The translations under genes were made by a program, and so were the position numbers. Below the pieces are notes generated by a model. That model did not search any database, had not been told where the DNA came from, and worked only from the letters and a program-made list of their open reading frames with translations. Source: Salinivirgaceae bacterium (GTDB taxonomy: Bacteria; Bacteroidota; Bacteroidia; Bacteroidales; SZUA-534). Taken from it: DNA of 64,000 nucleotides. Below are positions 31,775 through 43,400 of the stretch, in pieces; position 1 is the first letter of the stretch, and every line of letters begins with the position of its first letter. The stretch spans positions 186,001-250,000 of the forward strand of contig JAFXQB010000025.1 in the NCBI GenBank assembly GCA_017527435.1. Direction: 5' to 3'.

Positions 31775-33205
31775 ATGCGAGAATCAGGCGATTTATATGA
31801 AGATAAGGAAATGGCGTCGAACGTGCGTCGGTACGAGACTATGAAAAAGACAGGCGTGCCGCAGTATTTCGACGTTGATGAGTATCTGATGATTGTCGAT
31901 TACTACATGCAGCGCGATATGCAGAACAAAGCCGTTGAGGCCTGCGAAACCGCGCTCAAAGTGCATGGCAACGACCCCGAACTGCTGCTCAAACAGGCGC
32001 AGATTCAGGTGCACCAAGGCAAGGTGAAGGCCGCCATAAAGACCATTCTGCCGCTTGAGCCGCTGCTGTCCGACCACTACGAGTATTACCTGACCAAGGC
32101 GTCGGCGCTGCTGCAGATGGGCAAGAGCGAGGATTTGTTTATCGAGAGTTTCCAAAAAGCGCTCGAGTTGAGCGTCGATGTTGAGCCCGAAGAGCGCGAG
32201 GACATTTTCATGAGCATTGGCGAGATGCTCGAGGGCGGACAGTTCTACAAGCCCGCGCTGTCAATCTACAAGGTGGCCGCCAAAGAGTTCCCCGAGAATA
32301 TCGATTTCCTATTTAAAATAGGTGTCTGCTACGAGTGTCTCGACCGCTTCGACGAAAGCATTAAGGCCTACAACCGCGCCATTGACCTTGACCCGTTCTC
32401 GGAAAGCGCGTGGTACAATTTGGGCATTGTTTACAACGGCATTGGCGAGTTCGACAAGGCCATTGAAGCCTACAACTACGCCATTGCTCTCGACCCCGAG
32501 TTCTACGACGCCGTGTTCAACAAGGGCAACACCTGCTGCAACGCGGGCTACTACCAAGAGGCGCTTGAGTGCTATCAGGACTACCTGAAGGGCTACCCCA
32601 ACAGCGTGTCGGCGCAGTGCTACCTTGGCGAGTGCCTTTACCACCTTAACCGTCTCGACGATGCGGAACGCTGTTTCAACAAAATTGTTGGAATGTTCAG
32701 CGACAATGCCGACGCATGGTTTGGCAAGGCGATGATTTTCAGCACTCGCGGCGAATTCGATTTGGCTATCGACTCGCTCGACAAGGTGCTTCAGGCCGAC
32801 CCCGAGCACGATGCCGCTTGGCACCAACTTGGGCGGATTTTTGCACAAAACAACAATTATGAGGATGCGATTGCCGCTTTCCAGAAATCGCTCGAACTCA
32901 ACCACTACGAGACAATGGCGTGGGAAAATCTTGCATTGGCCTATTCGGCTGTCGAAGATGACCAGGCGGCCATTGACTCGCTCGAAAAGGGACTTGAGTA
33001 TCTGCCCGACAACAGCGTTCTGCTCTACGTTTTGGCGGCGATTTATCTGCTCGTCTATCGCAACGATGAGTGCTTCGACTGCTTCCGCAAGGCATTCCGC
33101 CAGGACCCCGACCTTTACACTCATTTCACCGACATTGTCCCCGACTCGGCCATTCCCGCTGAAATAAAGAAGTTAATCAAAAGTCAAAATAAAGACAATC
33201 ACTAA
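31775..33205 (+). CDS. Tetratricopeptide repeat protein
   Basis: 476 residues without signal peptide or membrane segment, made of about 11 TPR units between 30 and 450 (for example FDESIKAYNRAIDLDPFSESAWYNLGIVYNGIGEFDKAIEAYNYAIALDPEFYDAVFNKG). The first 30 residues are charged. TPRs mediate protein-protein contacts; partners are unknown. thrC starts 11 bp after the stop and DUF368 6 bp after thrC, so the three are likely one operon. Confidence 0.9.
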   Translation: MRESGDLYEDKEMASNVRRYETMKKTGVPQYFDVDEYLMIVDYYMQRDMQNKAVEACETALKVHGNDPELLLKQAQIQVHQGKVKAAIKTILPLEPLLSDHYEYYLTKASALLQMGKSEDLFIESFQKALELSVDVEPEEREDIFMSIGEMLEGGQFYKPALSIYKVAAKEFPENIDFLFKIGVCYECLDRFDESIKAYNRAIDLDPFSESAWYNLGIVYNGIGEFDKAIEAYNYAIALDPEFYDAVFNKGNTCCNAGYYQEALECYQDYLKGYPNSVSAQCYLGECLYHLNRLDDAERCFNKIVGMFSDNADAWFGKAMIFSTRGEFDLAIDSLDKVLQADPEHDAAWHQLGRIFAQNNNYEDAIAAFQKSLELNHYETMAWENLALAYSAVEDDQAAIDSLEKGLEYLPDNSVLLYVLAAIYLLVYRNDECFDCFRKAFRQDPDLYTHFTDIVPDSAIPAEIKKLIKSQNKDNH

Positions 33206-33216
33206 TTTACACGTAT

Positions 33217-34548
33217 ATGAACAACACTAAATTCCACCTTCACTGCCGCAAATGCGGCGCCGACATTTCAGGTTTCAAGGAGTGGTTTGCCAACAATCAG
33301 AAATGCCCGCACTGCGGCGGAACTTACGTCGATGTGAAATATCACCGCGACTACAGCGAGTTGAAGAAACTTATCGAAACAAAAGAACACGTCGAGAACG
33401 TTTGGCATTACTTTGATTTCCTGCCACTTATCGATAAGAAAAACGAGATTTCGCACACCGAGGGCGCCATTCCTGTCGACCGTTGGGAGTTTATGGAGAA
33501 GTTCGCAAAGAAATACTACAATCTCGATATCACCGTCCGCGCCTATCGCAACGACCTGAACCAGGGCACAGGCACCTTCAAAGATGTGGCGGGAGCCGTC
33601 ACAGCAAGCGTGCTCAAAGAGAACGGCGTGAAAGACTACTGCGTGGCCAGCACGGGCAACATTGCCAACGCTTTCGCGCACTATTTCGCTGAAGCGGGAA
33701 TCAACCTTGGCGTTTTTGTGCCCGAAGACACGCTGAAAATCAACGAGGCAGAGATAAACACCTACGGCCAGGGCCTGTTCCGCGTGAAGGGCGACTATGC
33801 GATGGCCAAAAAGGTGGCCGCCGACTATTCGGCAAAATACGGCATTCTGATTTCGGGCGGCAACACCGACCCGATGCGCGTTGAGGCCAAAAAGACGATG
33901 GTTTTTGAGTGGCTGCGCCAGATGGGCAAACTGCCGTCGGTTTACATTCAGGCAGTCAGCGGCGGCACAGGCCCGATTGCCATTGCCAAAGGCTGCGCCG
34001 ACCTTGAGGGTTTGGGCTACGACAACCGCTTGCCGCGATTCATTATGGTTCAGCCGTCGGGTTGCACGCCGATGGTTGAGGGCTATGCAAAAGCCAAGGC
34101 CGCAGGCTTCCCCGATGGTTGGCAGAACGACTATCCGTGCTACGAGAACCCCAAGACCAGCGTTCCGATTTTGGCCACAGGCAAGCCAGGAACCTTCCCC
34201 ATTGTGGCTTCGCTCGTGAAAGAGTCGGGTGGCGATTTTGTCGCCTTCGACGAGCAGTATCTTGCTGATATGGCGAAACTTGTGGCCTACGAGACCACCG
34301 TCCGCATTGGACCTGCAGCGGCTGTCTGCGTTGGCGGCTTCTTCGAGTCGTTGAAAAACGGTCTGCTCAAGAACGGCGACGATGTGCTTATCAACCTTGG
34401 CGAGGGTTCGCGCCGCGCGCCAGCCTTTGTCGAGAGCATAATCTACACCACCAAGCACGTGGCTTCGGTTGACGAGTGCGAAAAATTCGACCGCTCGAAA
34501 TTTGAGCCGATGCTTTGGGACAAAATCTTGAAAATCTACAACTTATAA
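33217..34548 (+). CDS. thrC: Threonine synthase
   Basis: PLP enzyme converting O-phospho-homoserine to threonine. 443 residues. Unlike many relatives it begins with a small zinc-ribbon-like segment: CRKCGAD (about 10-16) and CPHCGG (about 30-35). The PLP lysine is Lys122 in GTGTFKDVAGA; the phosphate loop is about SGGNTDP and VSGGTGPIAIAKG. Close to the COG0498 branch. Aspartate-semialdehyde dehydrogenase for the same pathway is at 39293 but in a separate unit. Confidence 0.92.
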   Translation: MNNTKFHLHCRKCGADISGFKEWFANNQKCPHCGGTYVDVKYHRDYSELKKLIETKEHVENVWHYFDFLPLIDKKNEISHTEGAIPVDRWEFMEKFAKKYYNLDITVRAYRNDLNQGTGTFKDVAGAVTASVLKENGVKDYCVASTGNIANAFAHYFAEAGINLGVFVPEDTLKINEAEINTYGQGLFRVKGDYAMAKKVAADYSAKYGILISGGNTDPMRVEAKKTMVFEWLRQMGKLPSVYIQAVSGGTGPIAIAKGCADLEGLGYDNRLPRFIMVQPSGCTPMVEGYAKAKAAGFPDGWQNDYPCYENPKTSVPILATGKPGTFPIVASLVKESGGDFVAFDEQYLADMAKLVAYETTVRIGPAAAVCVGGFFESLKNGLLKNGDDVLINLGEGSRRAPAFVESIIYTTKHVASVDECEKFDRSKFEPMLWDKILKIYNL

Positions 34549-34554
34549 TTAGGA

Positions 34555-35469
34555 ATGAGGGAACACATAGCCAATTTCCTGAAAGGCTTTGCAATGGGTG
34601 TGGCCAACGTCATTCCAGGCGTTTCGGGCGGCACCATTGCACTGCTTACAGGTATTTTCGAGCGGCTGATAAACGCGCTCAAATCGTTTGACGTTGAGGC
34701 GGTTAAGCTACTGCTCAAATTCAAGTTCCGCGAGTTCGCGCAGCACGTCGATTTCGGTTTTCTGCTGTCGGTGTTCGTTGGCATCGGCGTCAGCATTATA
34801 TCGGTGGCCAAACTGCTCGAGTTCCTTTTCCAGTCGTACCCCGTTTACGTGTGGTCGTTCTTTTTCGGGCTGATACTCGTATCAGTTTGGTTTGTAGGCA
34901 AATCGATAGGTAAAATCGATGTTGCGGCGGCCGTTTCGTTCGTGGTTGGTGCGGCGGTTGCCTTCGGCCTTTCGGTGATGAATCCCGCAACCGAGAACAC
35001 CGCCTTTTGGTACTTGATAATCTGCGGCGCGGTGGCCGTCTGCAGTATGATTCTGCCAGGCCTTTCGGGCTCGTTTGTGCTGATTCTGATGGGCAACTAC
35101 CAACTGATAATGATTTACGCCGTGTCGCATTTCGATATGAAAATCATTGCCCCCGTGGCCGTTGGCGTGGTGGTTGGGCTGTTGGCGTTCTCGCATTTCC
35201 TATCGTGGCTTTTGAGCCGATATGCCCGCCAGACGATGGCCGTGCTCACAGGCTTCATTTTCGGCAGCCTTGGCACCATTTGGCCGTGGAAAAACCCCGT
35301 CTATCTGATGCAGGACGGCGCCGAAGTGCTGAAAAACGGTAAGCCGATAATCCAGAGTTACCAGATGTATTTTCCGCAAGAGTTCAGCGCCGAAGTGGCC
35401 ATTGCCATTGTGCTGATGGCGGCAGGAATGGCGGCTCTGTGGGCGCTTGAGAGGTCGGCTAAAAAATAA
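34555..35469 (+). CDS. DUF368 membrane protein
   Basis: 304 residues with about eight membrane helices. Family motif near the start: GFAMGVANVIPGVSGGTIALLTGIFERLI (about 10-38) and a second ILPGLSGSFVLILMGNYQLIM (about 167-187); the two P-G-x-S-G loops suggest an internal duplication. DUF368 proteins are related to DedA/undecaprenyl-phosphate transporters; the family has recently been linked to C55-P translocation. It starts 6 bp after thrC. Confidence 0.9.
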   Translation: MREHIANFLKGFAMGVANVIPGVSGGTIALLTGIFERLINALKSFDVEAVKLLLKFKFREFAQHVDFGFLLSVFVGIGVSIISVAKLLEFLFQSYPVYVWSFFFGLILVSVWFVGKSIGKIDVAAAVSFVVGAAVAFGLSVMNPATENTAFWYLIICGAVAVCSMILPGLSGSFVLILMGNYQLIMIYAVSHFDMKIIAPVAVGVVVGLLAFSHFLSWLLSRYARQTMAVLTGFIFGSLGTIWPWKNPVYLMQDGAEVLKNGKPIIQSYQMYFPQEFSAEVAIAIVLMAAGMAALWALERSAKK

Positions 35470-35584
35470 AAAAAGAGTTAGCTGCTATTTTTTTTCAAGT
35501 TGAAGCAACCTTTTGGGCAACTAAAGCATCTTACAATCGAAATTTTTATAATATTTGTGTAGTTAACTTTTTAAAATTATGATT

Positions 35585-36139
35585 ATGAGAAAGATTTCAA
35601 TTTTAGGCTTATTTGCAATGGGAGCATTGCTATTTGCAAATTGCGGCGGTGGCTCGCAATCAGTAACCAAGGGTCGTCAGGAAATAACTATTCCGTGCCA
35701 GGACCAGGGCCGCTCTGACAAGAATTTCTTCCGCGCAAGCGCAACAGCCAAGAGTGCTAATCTGAACACTGCCAAACAAAAGGCTCTGCTTAACGCCAAA
35801 CAGACTTTGGCTGCAAACATCGCATCGACAATCAAATCGGTTACCGAGAACTATGTGAACGAAATGGATGCTGCCGGTGCAAGCGAATTCGAGCAATCGT
35901 ACCAGAACATGACGAAAGAGGTTGTTAACCAGAAATTGTCGAGTGTTGCTGTTACCTGCGAGAAGTATTATGAAGCTGAAGGCGGTGGCTATGAATCATT
36001 TGTAGCTGTCGAGATGAGCAAGGAAGACATTGTTAACGCTGCCGAAAGCGCAATCTCGAAAGACAAGAAACTCGAGGTTATGTACGACCGCGAGAAATTC
36101 CGTCAGAAATTTGACGAGGAAATGAGCAAGTTGCAATAA
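35585..36139 (+). CDS. LPP20-like lipoprotein
   Basis: 184 residues from the ATG at 35585; the upstream ATG at 35579 is also possible. Signal MRKISILGLFAMGALLFANC with a lipobox-like FANC, followed by GGGS. The mature protein has the LPP20 pattern: FRASATAKSANLNTAKQKALLNAKQTLAANI...VTENYVNEM and a C-terminal helix. LPP20 domains were named after a Helicobacter surface lipoprotein; role unclear. It is paired with the following exported protein, which carries the same kind of N-terminal domain, and each has its own terminator. Confidence 0.82.
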   Translation: MRKISILGLFAMGALLFANCGGGSQSVTKGRQEITIPCQDQGRSDKNFFRASATAKSANLNTAKQKALLNAKQTLAANIASTIKSVTENYVNEMDAAGASEFEQSYQNMTKEVVNQKLSSVAVTCEKYYEAEGGGYESFVAVEMSKEDIVNAAESAISKDKKLEVMYDREKFRQKFDEEMSKLQ

Positions 36140-36161
36140 TTAAAATTGTTACTGAATGATT

Positions 36162-36198
36162 TTTAGGAAGTTGTCCGGAAAAGGCAACTTCCTTTTTT
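36162..36198 (+). terminator. Terminator after the LPP20 lipoprotein
   Basis: AGGAAGTTG (36165-36173) pairs with CAACTTCCT (36185-36193), followed by T's. Confidence 0.9.
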
Positions 36199-36221
36199 AA
36201 TCAAATTCAAAATCCGTCACT

Positions 36222-37508
36222 ATGAAGAAGATACTAATAGCATTGGCATTGCTTGTCGGTTTTGGTATGGTGAACCAGACTTATGCACAAAAAGCGAAAG
36301 TGCTTGAACATCAACCCAAAAAGAAACCCGCATGGGTGAACACTTTAGTGAAGGACTACATTATTGTGGTGGCTTCGAGCAATACACTTGAAGATGCACA
36401 GGAAAAAGCGTTGATAAAGGTTAAAGAACATATTATCAGTTCGGTAGCTGACAACATCTCGTCGACATCGGAATACACTCTGACAGAGGACACCAAGTCG
36501 GGCGACATGAGCATTACCGAGAACTATAAGGTTGCAACCAAGACTCGCGCTGCCGACATCCCGTTCATTAAGGGCATTTCGGTGAATCAGGTCGAAGAAT
36601 ACTATTGGGAAAAGGTAAGCGAGAAGGGCAAGATAACCTTCTATTACCACATGAAATATCCGTTCACCGAGTTCCAACTCAAGAAACTGATCATGGAATA
36701 TGAGCGCGCCGACCGTGAACTGACGCAACAACTCGAAGGCCTTTTGGCGCAGATTGACGATGCGGAAAGCGTTGAGAAACTGAATCAGTTGAGCACCGAG
36801 ATTAAGGCACTTTCGAAATCGTTTATCGATGTGGACAACCGCAAAACCAAGTGTAATGTGGCTGTCAGCAAGATTGCGCAAATGATTAAAAACGTGTCGA
36901 TTGAAGCTGTCGGAACATCGCTTGGCGAAATTCGTTTCTCGCTCTATACCAACGGCCGCATCATTAAAACATCGGTCACACCGAAAGTGAAATCGAACTG
37001 TGCAAAAATCAACGACATCAAACCTGATGGAAGCGAATGGGTTGTGCGCTATTCGGTTGATGAGTGCTACGACGACCCCGACAACAAGATAACGGTTAGA
37101 TGCGGCAACGCGTCGAAGGATTTTTGGTTCAACGTGAAGGAAAACAGCGTTGAGATTTTCGTGAACAGCGACATCAACCTGACCGGCGGAACTGACAACG
37201 GTGAGACCATCGAAGGCTGCAACTGCTTTATTCCTGTGGTGTCGAAATACGACAGTCCGTTTGTGATTGAGAAGGTGGTGCTGAATTTTGGCAATGAGTC
37301 GCCAATCATCATCGAGAACATCGGCCAGCGATTCTCGGGCAAGGGCAATCACGACCTTAATCTGACAATAAGCAAACAACTCGACAAGAGCGTTTACTCA
37401 CAAAAGAAATATCCGATGGTGAAGGGCACAATTTTCTACAAAGCCGTGTCGAGCAATGAGAACAATGCCTATCGCATCTATAATAACAGAATTACAACAG
37501 AGTGGTAA
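36222..37508 (+). CDS. Exported protein with LPP20-like N-terminal domain
   Basis: 428 residues. Signal peptide cut after TYA (residue 22). Residues about 35-170 resemble the LPP20 family (PAWVNTLVKDYIIVVASSNTLEDAQEKALIKVKEHIISSVADNISS). A coiled-coil stretch at about 160-215 (ERADRELTQQLEGLLAQIDDAESVEKLNQLSTEI) follows, then a beta-rich C-terminal half with no recognised family. No lipobox. It may work with the lipoprotein encoded just upstream; both have charged helical segments. Confidence 0.75.
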   Translation: MKKILIALALLVGFGMVNQTYAQKAKVLEHQPKKKPAWVNTLVKDYIIVVASSNTLEDAQEKALIKVKEHIISSVADNISSTSEYTLTEDTKSGDMSITENYKVATKTRAADIPFIKGISVNQVEEYYWEKVSEKGKITFYYHMKYPFTEFQLKKLIMEYERADRELTQQLEGLLAQIDDAESVEKLNQLSTEIKALSKSFIDVDNRKTKCNVAVSKIAQMIKNVSIEAVGTSLGEIRFSLYTNGRIIKTSVTPKVKSNCAKINDIKPDGSEWVVRYSVDECYDDPDNKITVRCGNASKDFWFNVKENSVEIFVNSDINLTGGTDNGETIEGCNCFIPVVSKYDSPFVIEKVVLNFGNESPIIIENIGQRFSGKGNHDLNLTISKQLDKSVYSQKKYPMVKGTIFYKAVSSNENNAYRIYNNRITTEW

Positions 37509-37525
37509 TCTGATATTTAAAAATA

Positions 37526-37553
37526 AAAAGCCGGCTTAATGCCGGCTTTTTTT
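37526..37553. terminator. Bidirectional terminator between exported protein and ABC-F gene
   Basis: AAAAGCCGGC (37526-37535) pairs with GCCGGCTTTT (37541-37550), loop 5 nt. Serves both convergent genes. Confidence 0.92.
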
Positions 37554-37568
37554 ATGCGGTTGGCTCTG

Positions 37569-39209
<1,641 letters not shown>

Positions 39210-39241
39210 TCAAATAGCTGCCAATCTTTATATGGTAGCAT

Positions 39242-39275
39242 AAAAAAACGCCGCAACTAATAGCTGCGGCGCTTT
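39242..39275 (-). terminator. Terminator of asd
   Basis: CGCCGCA (39249-39255) pairs with TGCGGCG (39265-39271). Read on the minus strand it ends in seven T's (39242-39248). Confidence 0.88.
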
Positions 39276-39292
39276 TATCTAATACTTACGCC

Positions 39293-40303
39293 TTATGCCT
39301 TGAATTTCTTCGAAATCAGATATTCAGCAATCTGCACGGCATTCAAAGCGGCGCCCTTGCGGATTTGGTCGCCAACGCACCAGAAGGTGATGCCGTTGGG
39401 GTTGGCAATGTCGGCGCGGATGCGGCCTACCGACACATTGTCCTGACCTGCGACGAACAATGGCATTGGGTACTCTTTGTTGGCTGGGTTATCGACAACC
39501 GTCACACCAGCGGCTTTCGCGCAAGCGGCACGGAAATCGGCGGGTGAAACAGGTTTCTCTGTCTCGCACCAGATGGCTTCAGAATGAGCACGCATAACGG
39601 GCACGCGCACGCAGGTGGCGCTCACGGCAATGTCGGAATGCATAATCTTCTTGGTCTCGTTATACATTTTCATTTCTTCCTTCGTGTAATCGTTGTCGGT
39701 GAAGACGTCGATGTGCGGAATGACATTGTAGAGCAGCTGTGATGAGAATTTATTGACAGTCAGTTCTTTACCTGCGGCGTAATCCTTAATCTGCTGATCG
39801 AGTTCAGCCATACCCATTGCGCCCGCGCCGCTCGCGCTCTGATAACTTGCCACGTGCACGCGCTTGATGTGCGACAACTCTTCCAAAGCCTTCAGAACCA
39901 CCACCATAATGATGGTTGTGCAGTTCGGGTTGGCAATCACGTTGCGCGGTGCGTTCAGCGCATCTTCGGGGTTCACTTCAGGCACAACCAAAGGCACGTC
40001 GGTGTCCATACGGAACGCGCTCGAGTTGTCAATCATAATGCAACCATACTTTGTGATGGTCTTCTCGTATTCCTTCGAAGTGCTGGCGCCCGCCGATGTC
40101 AAAGCAATGTCGATGTCTTTGAAATCATCGTTGTGTTTCAACTCTTTAACTACAATTTTCTTACCCTTGAATTCGTAAGAAGTTCCAGCGCTGCGGGCCG
40201 ACCCGAACAGCACTAACTCGTCAATCGGAAGATTTCTCTCGTTCAAAATCTTCAAAAATTCCTGGCCAACGGCACCGCTGGCACCTACAACGGCTATCTT
40301 CAT
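39293..40303 (-). CDS. asd: Aspartate-semialdehyde dehydrogenase
   Basis: Reduces aspartyl-phosphate to aspartate semialdehyde, the branch point to lysine, diaminopimelate, methionine and threonine. 336 residues from the ATG at 40301-40303 ([17 protein letters not shown]: Rossmann motif 6-12). Catalytic Cys128 is in [19 protein letters not shown] and the C-terminal [13 protein letters not shown] block fit the family. Own terminator. Confidence 0.96.
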   Translation of the reverse strand: MKIAVVGASGAVGQEFLKILNERNLPIDELVLFGSARSAGTSYEFKGKKIVVKELKHNDDFKDIDIALTSAGASTSKEYEKTITKYGCIMIDNSSAFRMDTDVPLVVPEVNPEDALNAPRNVIANPNCTTIIMVVVLKALEELSHIKRVHVASYQSASGAGAMGMAELDQQIKDYAAGKELTVNKFSSQLLYNVIPHIDVFTDNDYTKEEMKMYNETKKIMHSDIAVSATCVRVPVMRAHSEAIWCETEKPVSPADFRAACAKAAGVTVVDNPANKEYPMPLFVAGQDNVSVGRIRADIANPNGITFWCVGDQIRKGAALNAVQIAEYLISKKFKA

Positions 40304-40426
40304 AGTCAAACTTATTAATTATTTTCTATCTTTAACTCGATTCGAAATTTAAAACCGATGTTTTAAAATATATTGATTATCAAAAAGATATATTCAAACG
40401 CATCGCTTTTTTGAAATCGTACAAAG

Positions 40427-43400
40427 ATGAATAAAAAATTTTCTCTCTGTTTAATTTGTCTGTCAATATTTTTTGGCTGGCAAAATACATTGCTCGCAAC
40501 TGAAATCACGCTGGATTACAATCAGTTATCTGCCGATACCATTTTTACCGATGCCGTTGGTACCGATGCTTTGGCCAGTTGGGACAATGTAACCGATTGG
40601 ATTACAGATGATTCGTATATCAAACATAATCTTGAAGGCGTTGGCGGAACCAGTTTTGTGACGGCACAAGTCAGCGACAGCCTATTTTACAATGGCACAA
40701 CCATTTGGCAGTTTACAATGAAATCGACGTTTGAGCCCACAACATCGAACCGATTCCATTATTGGCTGATGGCGTCGGACAGCAACCTAAATAACAAAAA
40801 GATAAAAGGTTACGCAGTGGGTATCTGCCTTTCGGGAAGCACGAAGAATCTGGCGATGTACCGCATTGACGCCAACGGAACCAAAACTCTGCTCTGCCAG
40901 ACGCGCTACGTTTGGACGGCGCAGTCGGAAATCGGCGTGATTGTAACTCGCTCGTCCAAAGGTAGTTGGACGCTGAACTATGTTGTCAATCCAACCACAT
41001 CGCACGACACTGTTTGGGGCGACGATTTCATCGACGACACCTATAATAATCTACCTTGCCACGGTTATTGTTTCGTTTTCACGAAAACGCGTGCAGGGAT
41101 GTTTTGGTTCGGCAACACCACCATCACACGACAGATTGCGCCACCTGCTTTAGTTTCAGCGGTTTGCACTGATAATCGCACCATCGGCGTTGAGTTTTCG
41201 TGCGCCATTGATGCCGCTTCGGCAACCGACCGCGGCAACTACTTGATTGAAGGCGTGACAATCGACGAAGTAGTATTCAACCAAACTGAACCACAACGTG
41301 TTACGCTAAAAACAAGCACCATCGGCGACGGCGTTCACCAACTGACGGTTTCGGGTGTGAAAAACGTGAAAGGCGCAGCAATGGAACCGCAAAGCACGAC
41401 GTTCAAATACACTGCGCCAGCCGAACCTTACGATTTGGTATTCAACGAGTTGATGTTCAATCCCACCGATTGGATGCTACCCAACGCCGACTATTTGGAA
41501 ATCTACAATCGCAGCAATCGTAACATCGAACTGAAAGGCTGGACGCTTAACATCAGCGATGTTGTTCGCAAACTTCCTGATTCGGTGATAAATAGCGGCG
41601 AATATCTGATTATAACAACAGCCGCTGCCGCCGACACTTTCGCAACGTATGGCAAAACGGTGGGCGCCATCACATCGTCGCACCTGACCAACACGGGGCG
41701 CACTTTGCAACTCGTTTCGCCCGAAGGCCGCATTATCGACAGTCTAACTTATTCATCCACATCTATTTACGATGCCGAAAAAGCCAACGGCGGTTGGTCG
41801 TTCGAGCGCATCGACTATGATAATATGTGCAGCGGCTGGCGCAACTGGGCCTACTCAACCGACAAACGCGGCGGCACGCCTGGACAACGTAACTCGGTGT
41901 ATGCCAAAAATTTAGACAAAACGCCAATCAGAATCGAGAATCTTGTTCCGCTGACCGACAATCAGTTGCGGCTCGAGTTCTCGGAAACGCCCACAACGAA
42001 ATCGTTGAAAAACGCCGCCAATTACTTGTTGGACAACAAGTACAAAATTGGCTCTACAACATTCGAAAACAGCAAGTTAACGCTTGTTTACAATGCGCCA
42101 TACAGCGCCGATTCGCCACACGAAATCCGCATTGCCAATCTTGCCGACGGATGCGGTAACATAATGAAAGACACTACGATACAATTCGTTTATCATCCAG
42201 CCGCGCTCTACGATTTGGTGATTAGCGAGATTATGGCCACACCTGAACCATCGGCGGGACTGCCTGAAAATGAGTGGATTGAACTCTACAACCGCAGTCC
42301 GTTCGACATTTATCTGGTTGACTACAATATTATCATTGGCAACAAATATTACAATATCGACGATGGGATGATTGGCGCGAAAAGTTACGCGATTCTAACC
42401 AAAGTGAGCGGCGATAACGATATGCAGAAATACGGCAACGTGGTGAATGTTAGTAAGATGCCCGCTTTGCCGCAATCGGGCAGCATCACCATTTGCAAGA
42501 ACGGTGCCGACCCCATTTGCCAAACCAATTACAAGCAGAGTTGGTTTGCCGACGACCTGAAGGCTGCGGGCGGCTACTCGCTTGAGCGAATCGATGTTGA
42601 CAATGCCGACGAATCGGCGGCCAATTGGGCTCAAACTGAAAACTCGGCAGGCGGTACACCTTGCGCGCAAAATTCTATAAACCAAACGGTTGTCGATAAT
42701 ATTAAACCGCGACTTTTGCGTGCCGTGCCTGTTGACGAAAACACTCTGCAACTCTATTTCAGTGAGCCAGTTACAATCGACGGTCATCACGAAATGCTTA
42801 ATATTGAGCCTGTTGGCTACAATTTCACATACGCATACACTTCGGCTAAAGACTTGACTATGGTCATTACCATTCTTAATGATTTTCTGTCTGAAAATGA
42901 GACGTATACGCTGACCGTTGATTCCACTTTGACCGACATTGCAGGAAACCGAATGGCCGCGAACACCGTTCGATTTGCCTTGCCGCGGAAAGCGGAAACT
43001 GGTGATTTGATAATCAGCGAGATATTGTTCAATCCTTACCCCAACGGTGCCGATTTTGTGGAACTCTACAACCGCTCTGACCACGCTGTGAATATTGCTG
43101 GACTTGTGTTGGCTACCCGCACCGATGGCAATCTGAAAAGTCCGAAAACCATTGATGGTTATGGCTCTATTTTATTGCCGCATAGTTATATAGCCATTTC
43201 GACCGACATTGCCAACATTGCCGCAACCTACCACCACGGCGAGTTGTACCAAGTGGCGGCTCTGCCGTCGATGCCCGATGGCGAAGGCAACATTGTGCTG
43301 GCAGACACCGCTGGCAACATTTTCGACGAAGTGAACTACTCGAGCAAAATGCATTTTGCGCTGCTCAAAGATTTGAATGGTGTCAGCCTTGAACGAATTG

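Noticed and set aside
33268-34458. 396-residue frame opposite thrC
   Set aside because: Antisense shadow of thrC with no family.
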